Assembly: GCF_023618015.1 (NCBI RefSeq)
Contig: NZ_JAJKBJ010000028.1
Span: 1 to 38,682, forward strand
Direction of reading: 5' to 3'
Source of the DNA: Legionella maioricensis
Lineage (GTDB): Bacteria; Pseudomonadota; Gammaproteobacteria; Legionellales; Legionellaceae
Length of the DNA stretch: 38,682 bases
The translations under genes were made by a program, and so were the position numbers. The notes beneath the pieces were generated by a model. It did no database searches and was not told where the DNA came from. It was given only the letters and a program-made list of their open reading frames with translations. The first letter of the stretch is position 1, and the number at the start of each line of letters is the position of its first letter. Below are positions 17,558-24,905 of this stretch, one piece after another.

Positions 17558-18010
17558 TTAGTTATGCCCATGTGTTGTTTCTGGGGTGTCATCATGTGCA
17601 TGAACAGGTTGCTGAGGTTTGCCATGAACATTGTTGTCATGTCCATGCACATTCCCCTGCACATTTTCTTGCACTACAACAGCTCCCCCAGTGGTAGGAG
17701 GATGCTCAGCAACATTGTTATGATGGGTTCCACCTTGTCCATGAATATTATGTTGTACTTCACCCACTCCCTGAGATGCACGAGGATTAACCATAACTCT
17801 ATTGCGATTTACATCAGTATGACCATGATAAGCTCTTCCTTGAGGCGCAGGTCTATAGTATCCATTATTATGGTGATGATAATTTGGATTATTGCGTTCA
17901 ACCTCTACTCTGGGAGCTGGATTATAATAATTTGACTCGTAATATTGATCTTGCTCGACACAGGAGGTAATCAGAGGTAACACTAAAAGACAGGAAACGA
18001 GGTATTTCAT
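17558..18010 (-). CDS. Histidine-rich lipoprotein
   Basis: A 150-residue lipoprotein with signal peptide and lipobox LITSC (cysteine at residue 17). The mature chain is low complexity: about 17 histidines and many asparagines and glycines, in motifs such as YHHHNNGYY, VHGHDNNVHGK, HAHDD and a C-terminal THGHN. It has no recognisable fold. Such chains can bind zinc, nickel or copper, so an envelope metal buffer is a reasonable guess but unproven. GAGGAG lies six bases before the ATG. An intrinsic terminator for the upstream gene lies only 20 bases before the start codon, which leaves little room for a separate promoter. Confidence 0.8.
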   Translation of the reverse strand: MKYLVSCLLVLPLITSCVEQDQYYESNYYNPAPRVEVERNNPNYHHHNNGYYRPAPQGRAYHGHTDVNRNRVMVNPRASQGVGEVQHNIHGQGGTHHNNVAEHPPTTGGAVVVQENVQGNVHGHDNNVHGKPQQPVHAHDDTPETTHGHN

Positions 18011-18022
18011 GGAAAACTCCTC

Positions 18023-18062
18023 AAAAAATAAAAGGAAAGTTCATAAAAACGAACTTTCCTTT
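18023..18062 (-). terminator. Intrinsic terminator, leftward
   Basis: A perfect 12-bp stem, aaaggaaagttc (18031-18042) with its inverse at 18051-18062, and an 8-base loop. Read leftward it is followed by a run of six T (18028-18023). It ends the small secreted-protein gene and lies in the leader of the His-rich lipoprotein gene, so it could also act as an attenuator. On the + strand a short T-rich stretch follows the stem as well. Confidence 0.85.
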
Positions 18063-18072
18063 ATTTACTTAT

Positions 18073-18480
18073 TTATCGAGTTGATAACTCGGCTTTAGCT
18101 TGGTTTTTCAAATAAGGTAAAATTCTAATAGTACTGTTCACGTTAGTCCAACCTGAATAAAGGGTGTAATAAGGTGATTGAACAGTGATATACATTTGGC
18201 TATGGCAATATAAATTATAGTAAAGGCTAATGTAATGAGGTGCATCAAAACTATAAATACCAAAAGCCAATGATGAGCCATCTTCATAAGTACCAAAAAC
18301 GGTCACATCAGTGAAGCTGTTATTAATAATTTCAATTTGGCAGTAGCCAGGATAGGAAATATTTTTTGTTATAGATTTTTTATCTTCAGCGTCTGCTTTT
18401 GGATTAATGTGTAAATTAGCTGCAAAAACATTCGAAAATAAGCTAAAACATACTACGAACAACAAAGACTTCAACTTCAT
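18073..18480 (-). CDS. Small secreted protein of unknown function
   Basis: A 135-residue protein with a clear signal peptide (residues 1-20, cut after VFA). The mature part is rich in Tyr and Ser and has two cysteines (YCQIEI and LYCHSQ) that could pair in the periplasm. The pattern of short alternating strands suggests a beta-sandwich, but no family is recognised. The start at 18480 follows AAGGGG by six bases; the in-frame ATG at 18510 has no ribosome site. A strong terminator follows directly. It is divergent from the RND efflux genes. Confidence 0.78.
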   Translation of the reverse strand: MKLKSLLFVVCFSLFSNVFAANLHINPKADAEDKKSITKNISYPGYCQIEIINNSFTDVTVFGTYEDGSSLAFGIYSFDAPHYISLYYNLYCHSQMYITVQSPYYTLYSGWTNVNSTIRILPYLKNQAKAELSTR

Positions 18481-18662
18481 GGTTTTCCCCTTAGTGGATG
18501 GAAGTCGCATAGTAACAAAGTATTCAATTTAGTCAATAGGTTTTCTTTCTACCCATGAATAAATAAAAATTGAAACAAATCATTACAATAAGGTGATAAA
18601 GTATGTCTTTATGATATATTGCACACCTATTAAAATTTACAGCACATGAGTAGGGGAAGAAA

Positions 18663-19925
18663 ATGAAGAAGCGCATGACGATCATGGGAATAACCTTACT
18701 GGTTGTTTTCGGTGGAATCATTGCTTTTAATCTGATTAAGTCATTTATGATTAAACAATTCTTCGCCAGCTATGAACCCCCTGCGGTTACTGTTTCATCG
18801 GCTGTAGCACAAACTGTTGATTGGCAACCAAACCTTAATGCCATAGGCAATTTCGTTGCAATGAGTGGTGTAGAGGTCAACTCTGAAGCCTCAGGCAAAG
18901 TGGTTAAAATCGATTTTGAGTCAGGACAATACGTCGAGAAAGATGCTCCTTTGATCACTATTGATGATAGTGTTGATCAAGCGATGTTAAAATTTAATCA
19001 ATCAGAACTTACCCTTAAAGAATTAAATTATAAGAGACAAACTGATTTGGCAAAAAGAGGGGCAACCCCCAGTTCGAGCGTTGATGAGGCAAAGGCAAAT
19101 CTGCAACAGGCTCAAGCCAAACTCGAGCAAGTCCAAGCACAAATCAACCATAAACATATCGTTGCGCCCTTTTCAGGTCGTTTGGGCATTCGTCAGGTTA
19201 ATTTAGGACAATATATAAGCCCTGGACAAACATCCATTGTTTCTTTGCAATCACTGGACCCTTTGTTTCTTGAATTTTATCTCCCAGAACAGCTATACAA
19301 ACGCATTCGTCTCAACCAAGGCATTCTGTTTTCGGTGGAAGAGTTTCCTAATGCTCTTTTTGAAGGAACAATAACAGCAGTTAACTCTAAAATTGATTTG
19401 AATACTCATAACGTATTAGTTCAGGCAACTTTGCCCAATTGCCCTGCAGAGGCAATAAAAGATCCCAGAAAATCCTTACTGGTAAAAACACGGCAAGAAA
19501 ACAGAGGCAATAAATTAATCGTCACCTGTAATAGTGAATTAAATAAAAAAAATCAAATCAAAAACTATGTGTTTATCCCCGGTATGTTTTCTTCCATTGA
19601 TATTGAGCAACCGGTAGAGCCAGGCACTGTTATTGTCCCATCAACTGCAGTTTCTTATAGCCTGTATGGAAATGCTGTCTACATTATCGAAAAAAATAAA
19701 GAAGGTAAGAAAAATAAAGAGGGTGAAGACGTATTGGTAGTCAACCGGGTATTCGTTACCACTGGTGAGCAGCAAGGTAATTATACGGTAATAAAGAAAG
19801 GGGTCAAAGCAGGTGAATTGGTGGTCTCCACAGGCGATTTAAAATTACAGAATGGAACCCCGGTGGTCATTAATAATAGTGTTCAACTAAATAATGACAT
19901 GAATCCCAATACCATTGGACAATAA
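18663..19925 (+). CDS. RND efflux periplasmic adaptor (membrane fusion protein)
   Basis: Links the inner-membrane RND pump encoded next to it to an outer-membrane channel. The protein has 420 residues. An N-terminal membrane anchor (about 8-28, no lipobox) leads to a lipoyl half-motif (SGKVVKIDFESGQYVEKDAPL, about 78-97, given here as its limits), an alpha-helical hairpin (110-160) and the second lipoyl half (IVAPFSGRLGIRQVNLGQYI). The beta-barrel domain has an unusual insertion at about 260-305 with two cysteines (C260, C289), between VLVQATLPN and PGMFSSIDI, which are normally close together. A Lys/Glu/Asn-rich loop lies near 343-356. GGGGAAG precedes the ATG. No TolC-like gene is adjacent. 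The layout resembles MexH/MexE-type adaptors. Confidence 0.92.
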   Translation: MKKRMTIMGITLLVVFGGIIAFNLIKSFMIKQFFASYEPPAVTVSSAVAQTVDWQPNLNAIGNFVAMSGVEVNSEASGKVVKIDFESGQYVEKDAPLITIDDSVDQAMLKFNQSELTLKELNYKRQTDLAKRGATPSSSVDEAKANLQQAQAKLEQVQAQINHKHIVAPFSGRLGIRQVNLGQYISPGQTSIVSLQSLDPLFLEFYLPEQLYKRIRLNQGILFSVEEFPNALFEGTITAVNSKIDLNTHNVLVQATLPNCPAEAIKDPRKSLLVKTRQENRGNKLIVTCNSELNKKNQIKNYVFIPGMFSSIDIEQPVEPGTVIVPSTAVSYSLYGNAVYIIEKNKEGKKNKEGEDVLVVNRVFVTTGEQQGNYTVIKKGVKAGELVVSTGDLKLQNGTPVVINNSVQLNNDMNPNTIGQ

Positions 19926-19984
19926 ATAATAATATTTTGCTGGCTTTAAATTTGAATGATTGCTGGTTTTTTGCAGGATAACTT

Positions 19985-22900
19985 ATGAAATTTACTGATC
20001 TATTTATCAAACGGCCCGTCCTTTCCATAGTAATCAGTATGCTGATTTTTCTTTTTGGTATCAATTCCATCTATAAAATGCAAATTCGCCAATATCCTCG
20101 TATGGACAATACCGTCATTACTATTATGACCAGTTATCCTGGTGCGGATGCAGATCTTATCGCTGGATTTATTACTTCTCCGTTAGAAAATGCAGTTGCC
20201 AGCGCAGAAGGTATAGACTATATGACCTCATCCAGTGTGCAAGGTCTTAGTACCATTACTTTAACCATAAAATTAAATTTCGATCCTCAAATAGCCTTTA
20301 CTGACGTCATGAGTAAAGTACAGCAAACAATTAACCAACTACCCAAGGAAGCACAACAGCCTGTCATTCTCAAAAAATCAGACTCGTCTACAGCATTGAT
20401 GTACATCAGTCTGGACAGTACAGAAATGACACCCCAACAAATTACGGACTATGCAACTCGTGTTGTTCAACCCCAACTACAAACAGTTGATGGCGTCGCA
20501 AAAGCAGAAATTTTAGGCGGGGCAACCTATTCGATGAGAATATTCCTCGATCCGATTAAAATGGCGGCCTTAAATGTCACCCCAGCCGATGTCTCTGCAG
20601 TTCTTGCCAGTAATAACTTCTTAACAGCGGCTGGCAATACTAAAAGCGAATACGTGGCCATTAATATGACTGCTAAAACCGATCTGAACGATGCTGAAGC
20701 CTTTAGTAAATTGATTGTTCGCAGCGACAAAGGGTCAATCATCCGGTTACGTGATATCGCTAAAATAGAATTAGGCTCGCAAAGCTATGATAATTCAGTA
20801 ACGTTTAATGGAAGGAAAGCCGTATTTATTTCCATTACACCAACCCCTACTGCAAATCCGCTCACCGTAATAAGTGATGTAAGAAAATTGATGCCTTCCG
20901 TCATCAAAGAGTTTCCACCCTCTCTGACCGGCACCATAGTTTATGATGCAACCGATTTTATCAGGGCATCCATTAGAGAAGTCGTCCATACCCTGATTGA
21001 AGCGGGTGTTATCGTTATTTTGGTTATCTTTTTGTTCCTTGGTTCAATTCGTTCTGTTTTAATCCCCATGGTTACCATTCCTCTCTCCCTAGTCGGCGTT
21101 TGTACCCTCATGCTGATGTTAGGCTATAGTATCAACTTGCTCACCCTGCTTGCTTTTGTTCTGGCAATTGGGTTAGTGGTGGATGATGCGATTGTGGTAG
21201 TAGAGAACGTGCACCGCCACATTGAAGAAGGAAAAAGTCCCTTTGAAGCAGCACTTGTTGGCGCTCGCGAAATTGCAATACCCATTATTGCAATGACTAT
21301 TACTCTGGCTGCCGTTTATGCTCCAATAGGTTTTATGGGAGGATTGACTGGCGCTTTATTTAAAGAATTCGCGTTCACTTTAGCCAGTGCGGTAATCATT
21401 TCAGGAATCATAGCGTTAACTTTATCCCCTATGATGTGCTCCAAAATATTATCCTCTGAAATAAGCAGCGGTAAATTCGTCCATTTTCTGGACGATAAAT
21501 TCAACAAGCTCAGAGTACGTTACCAAAAGGTATTACATAATTTATTAAACACTCGCGCAATTATGCTTGTTTTTGCAGCAGTTGTCGTACTGATGCTCCC
21601 CTACCTTTATCTTAATACTTCTGCTGAAACAGCTCCTGATGAAGATCAAGGTTTCTTTTTTGTCATGGCTACTGCTCCTCAATTTGCGACTTTAAATTAC
21701 ATCGAAGCGTTTACCAAGCCTTTTGATAAAATCTACCAAAGCTTCCCAGAAACAGAAAATTATTTTACCGTCAACATGAGTCAACCTGTCTCGGGCATGG
21801 TTCTCAAACCATGGGATCAGCGATCTAAAAGTCAGTTTGACCTAAAACAGCCCTTGCAAGATAAGTTATCAGGAATTTCTGGATTGAATGCCTTTGCTAT
21901 CGTCCCTCCCCCGCTTCCCGGAGGAGGTGGTGGTACACCGGTTCAATTCGTCGTAAAAACCACGAATGACTTCCAAAGTTTATTTGATGTCTCTAACAAG
22001 CTGACTGAAAAAGCTAAAAAAAGTGGTTTATTTATCTATATCGATAATTCCCTTAAATTTAACCAACCAGAAGTGGAACTCTCTATAAATCGCTCTAAAG
22101 CTTCGGAAATGGGTTTGGATATGCGCGCGGTAGGAAGCAGTTTAACCAGTGCTTTATCCGGTAACTATGTAAACTATTTTAACCTGGAAGGCAGGAGTTA
22201 TCAGGTCATACCTCAACTTGATCGTAAATTCCGTCTCACACCAGAGCAATTAGGCCAAATTTATGTTAAGACAATGGCCGGAGTTATGGTCCCTCTTTCA
22301 ACTGTCGTTACTCCTGTAGAAAAAACTCAGCCTAATGCTGCAACTCACTTCCAGCAATTAAATTCAGCAACCATCCAGGCAGTGATGATGCCAGGAAAAA
22401 CGTTGGGCGAAGGCCTCCAATTTTTACAAGATGCAGCTAATGAAACCCTACCTAAAGGTTTTACCTATGATTTTGGCGGTGAATCGAGACAATTTATGCA
22501 GGAAGGAAGCGCATTAGTCTTTGCTTTCCTTTTTGCGATCGTTATCATCTTTTTAGTTCTATCTGCTCAGTATGAAAGCTTCCGCGATCCTTTAATTGTG
22601 TTAATCAGTGTGCCCATGTCTATTTGTGGTGCTTTAATTCCACTCAATTTAGGGTTAGCAAGTATTAATATTTACACTCAGGTAGGTTTGATTACCTTAA
22701 TCGGTTTGATCAGTAAACACGGAATTTTGATTGTTGACTTTGCTAACCACTTACAACGCGAAAAAAATCTTGATAAGCGTGCTGCAGTGGAAGAAGCGGC
22801 AGCTATTCGATTGCGTCCCATATTAATGACAACAGCGGCAATGGTTTTTGGCGTGCTGCCCCTATTGATTGCCAGTGGCGCTGGTGCAGTAAGCCGTTTT

Positions 22901-23044
22901 GACATAGGTCTGGTTATAGCAACCGGATTGTTGATTGGAACGTGCTTCACCTTGTTTGTTGTACCGACTATGTATACCTACATTGCTGAAGACCATCGTC
23001 GTAAACCGAATGAACCCGCTGCGTTAGAGGCTGTTGACCTTTGA
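19985..23044 (+). CDS. RND multidrug efflux pump, inner-membrane subunit
   Basis: A 1019-residue proton-driven HAE1-type RND transporter. It begins with TM1 (FIKRPVLSIVISMLIFLFG) and has two large periplasmic loops. The proton-relay residues are present: D400 and D401 in TM4 (GLVVDDAIVVVENVHRH) and K911 in TM10 (LIGLISKHGILIVDF). The acidic residues after TM4 and the internal N/C duplication are as in AcrB and MexI. Length is normal for the MexI/VexF-like branch. It lies 59 bases after the adaptor gene, so the two form one operon that must borrow an outer-membrane channel from elsewhere. No regulator gene is adjacent. Substrates are not predictable from sequence. Confidence 0.96.
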   Translation: MKFTDLFIKRPVLSIVISMLIFLFGINSIYKMQIRQYPRMDNTVITIMTSYPGADADLIAGFITSPLENAVASAEGIDYMTSSSVQGLSTITLTIKLNFDPQIAFTDVMSKVQQTINQLPKEAQQPVILKKSDSSTALMYISLDSTEMTPQQITDYATRVVQPQLQTVDGVAKAEILGGATYSMRIFLDPIKMAALNVTPADVSAVLASNNFLTAAGNTKSEYVAINMTAKTDLNDAEAFSKLIVRSDKGSIIRLRDIAKIELGSQSYDNSVTFNGRKAVFISITPTPTANPLTVISDVRKLMPSVIKEFPPSLTGTIVYDATDFIRASIREVVHTLIEAGVIVILVIFLFLGSIRSVLIPMVTIPLSLVGVCTLMLMLGYSINLLTLLAFVLAIGLVVDDAIVVVENVHRHIEEGKSPFEAALVGAREIAIPIIAMTITLAAVYAPIGFMGGLTGALFKEFAFTLASAVIISGIIALTLSPMMCSKILSSEISSGKFVHFLDDKFNKLRVRYQKVLHNLLNTRAIMLVFAAVVVLMLPYLYLNTSAETAPDEDQGFFFVMATAPQFATLNYIEAFTKPFDKIYQSFPETENYFTVNMSQPVSGMVLKPWDQRSKSQFDLKQPLQDKLSGISGLNAFAIVPPPLPGGGGGTPVQFVVKTTNDFQSLFDVSNKLTEKAKKSGLFIYIDNSLKFNQPEVELSINRSKASEMGLDMRAVGSSLTSALSGNYVNYFNLEGRSYQVIPQLDRKFRLTPEQLGQIYVKTMAGVMVPLSTVVTPVEKTQPNAATHFQQLNSATIQAVMMPGKTLGEGLQFLQDAANETLPKGFTYDFGGESRQFMQEGSALVFAFLFAIVIIFLVLSAQYESFRDPLIVLISVPMSICGALIPLNLGLASINIYTQVGLITLIGLISKHGILIVDFANHLQREKNLDKRAAVEEAAAIRLRPILMTTAAMVFGVLPLLIASGAGAVSRFDIGLVIATGLLIGTCFTLFVVPTMYTYIAEDHRRKPNEPAALEAVDL

Positions 23045-23134
23045 TCTCCCACTGCTCCGCTCATGCGGTGTTAGTATAACGGGCATGGCTAGTATATTAA
23101 TGACAGGCCGCCAGTAAGTAAGGGATTTGATGAG

Positions 23135-23170
23135 GTAGCCTAGGTGCAGCCAGGCTACTTCTTAATACTT
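23135..23170 (+). terminator. Possible terminator after RND operon
   Basis: A 7-bp perfect stem, gtagcct (23135-23141) and aggctac (23152-23158), is followed by ttcttaatactttt. The stem sequence resembles a shortened cccgggttac-family repeat, so it may be a repeat remnant doing the job of a terminator. The T-tract is broken, hence modest confidence. Confidence 0.4.
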
Positions 23171-23207
23171 TTCAGAAATTAAGTAAGTACCGTTATCTAT
23201 GATCAAC

Positions 23208-23333
23208 TAGGCAATGTCCCTGAAGTTATTTTATACACCACTCATTCTTAGATGATGCACCGATCTCTGAGATTACCTCGATCTACCCCCTCTCCCGCGC
23301 TAGTGTGTAAAAAAACTTCAGGGACGTTGCCTA
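23208..23333. mobile_element. MITE-like element, copy 1 (126 bp)
   Basis: Ends are taggcaatgtccctgaagtt and its inverse aacttcagggacgttgccta, with pairing continuing imperfectly for about 30 bases. A second copy of 104 bp is at 35277-35380. Apart from a 22-base internal insertion in this copy and one end substitution, the two are almost identical. Both copies begin TA and end TA, consistent with TA target-site duplication as in IS630/Tc1-mariner elements. There is no coding capacity. The right end overlaps the 3' end of the leftward ORF 23318-24100 and provides its stop codon. Confidence 0.85.
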
Positions 23334-24100
23334 CTTAAAACAGAACATGCAGGCGACAACCATTCCGTTTTCTCTATATGTTCAATCAATTGTTCTCGTT
23401 TCGTCAGTGCGAAAAAGCATTGCCGATTTAAGGCATAGTGAATACCCAATGCAATTAAGCCTACTCCCGTCAAAGCAATAGCAATATTGGCAACAATAAT
23501 TTTCCACTTCTCGCGGTGAATCGCCATTTCATCGTCTTTACTGTGCAATTGATGGAGGAAAGAATCTTTAAATACGCTTAAGTTTTCTCTTTGCTCTTCA
23601 GCTGGTCGCTCATAAAATTCTTTTAACTCTTTTTTAAGCTCCAGACCGAGTAAAAGAGCAGTCTTGCCCTTCTCAACATCCTGGCTGATGAGATAAACAC
23701 CATGAGCAATCATTTGGTCAAGACGATGGGTCAGTACATGAAGCTCCGCAGGGCCGGTCCATAAAAAAGCCTGCGAGGTTGCTTCATTCAATTCCCCGGA
23801 CCTTTGCATGCCATCAAGCGGAGGCCAAATATCCAACTCAGGATTTTTTTGGGCTACAGGCCGGAGCGTTTCATCATTTAATAAGCCAACCTGCTGTAAA
23901 TAGCCAATGGCAGACCCTACTAATTCGGCTTTTTTCCCTGCCTGAACCACTATTTCATAATATCTTTGATTGAGAATACCAACCAATTCCAGACGGCCAA
24001 GCCCATTATCAATGGCAAGGGCATGTTGGTGTTGCTGCATCAGCCGCTCAAAATTGGCCTGGGTGAGTATATTAGCCTCCAGCAAACTGATTAAAGTCAT
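23318..24100 (-). CDS. Repeat/transmembrane protein, likely 3' part of the frameshifted J-domain gene
   Basis: A 260-residue open frame from ATG 24100, but no ribosome site precedes that ATG and the frame stays open back past 24180 into the J-domain gene. The untranslated stretch encodes LRDAQCLNPANFKQL, which matches the LEANILTQANFERL repeat at the start of this ORF, so the true coding sequence begins earlier. One added base near 24188-24196 would join it to the J-domain ORF. Toward the C-terminus there is a membrane segment (WKIIVANIAIALTGVG and following, about 203-226), then CFFALTKREQLIEHIEKTEW. The last residues RQRP and the stop come from the MITE end. Function is unknown; the C-terminal membrane hairpin with a basic/aromatic tail resembles Legionella effectors. 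Confidence 0.65.
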   Translation of the reverse strand: MTLISLLEANILTQANFERLMQQHQHALAIDNGLGRLELVGILNQRYYEIVVQAGKKAELVGSAIGYLQQVGLLNDETLRPVAQKNPELDIWPPLDGMQRSGELNEATSQAFLWTGPAELHVLTHRLDQMIAHGVYLISQDVEKGKTALLLGLELKKELKEFYERPAEEQRENLSVFKDSFLHQLHSKDDEMAIHREKWKIIVANIAIALTGVGLIALGIHYALNRQCFFALTKREQLIEHIEKTEWLSPACSVLSRQRP

Positions 24101-24180
24101 GGACAGGGAAGAGAAATCGCTCTCCGGGTCAATTGATGTTAATTGCTTAAAATTGGCAGGATTCAGGCACTGTGCGTCCC

Positions 24181-24870
24181 TCAGGGCAAAAACCCCTTGG
24201 CAATATTGATAGTGGCTTGCTTTTCAATGTATTGAATTAAAACCTCGTTCCCTCCAATGAGGCATTCAATTTCCAGCATTTCAGCCGATTGATCAAAGCC
24301 CATGGCTAAATCATACAGCCGTTTGCGTTTATCACAGCCCAATATAACGGGAACCACCGTACAAATTTTAGTTAAGTGCAAATCAATGAAACGAAGCCGC
24401 GCTTTAACCTCCTCAGAAGGATTACGGCGATACATGACTTTTAATCGCTCTTCTATCCGGCATAAACGATAATCAACATAATTGAGCATTTCCCAGAACG
24501 TGTCGTGTTGCTCAGAAATGTCTTGCCCCCCAACCAAGGCTTCTTTACCACTCCAATTAAATAAAGCATTGATATAGGCATAATGGTCATACAACTCTGG
24601 GGATTCAACCAAATGGAATCTCAAGCCTTGCCGCGCTAAACGCTCTATATGCCCTAGGCAGTTGTCCAAAGAATTGAGTCCAGCATCATAGTTTCGACGT
24701 TGCTCCGGGTCACTCAAAGTATCATAGGCTTCCTGAATGCGACGAAATTCCTCTTCTTTTCCCGGCACCCGGTCCGGATGCGTCACCAAAACCAGCCGCC
24801 GATAAGCCTTTTTAATCTCTTCTTCCGTCGCATCCTGGGTCAGTCCCAGTTGTTCGTAATAATCTGCCAT
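24181..24870 (-). CDS. J-domain (DnaJ-type) protein
   Basis: A 229-residue protein with an N-terminal J-domain (residues 3-62). It carries the HPD tripeptide at 31-33, so it should stimulate an Hsp70 ATPase. The Gly/Phe region and zinc centre of true DnaJ are missing, so this is a class III J-protein. The remaining 165 residues are helical and unrecognised. In a bacterium of this kind it could be a translocated co-chaperone acting on host Hsp70, but that is inference. It starts 35 bases after the LRR gene, probably in one transcript. The frame ends just after a GGGGTTTTTG run (on the minus strand at 24196-24187), beyond which the next frame continues with repeat sequence. The gene is therefore probably truncated by a one-base loss. 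Confidence 0.85.
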   Translation of the reverse strand: MADYYEQLGLTQDATEEEIKKAYRRLVLVTHPDRVPGKEEEFRRIQEAYDTLSDPEQRRNYDAGLNSLDNCLGHIERLARQGLRFHLVESPELYDHYAYINALFNWSGKEALVGGQDISEQHDTFWEMLNYVDYRLCRIEERLKVMYRRNPSEEVKARLRFIDLHLTKICTVVPVILGCDKRKRLYDLAMGFDQSAEMLEIECLIGGNEVLIQYIEKQATINIAKGFLP

Positions 24871-24905
24871 AGCGTCCCTCAGTCAATCACTCATCAATAA
24901 ACTGC

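Noticed and set aside
24188..24196. Programmed -1 ribosomal frameshift as the explanation for the split J-domain gene
   Set aside because: The in-frame codons GGG TTT TTG do not form a canonical X-XXY-YYZ slippery site. A lost base or transcriptional slippage is more likely, though not excluded by experiment.
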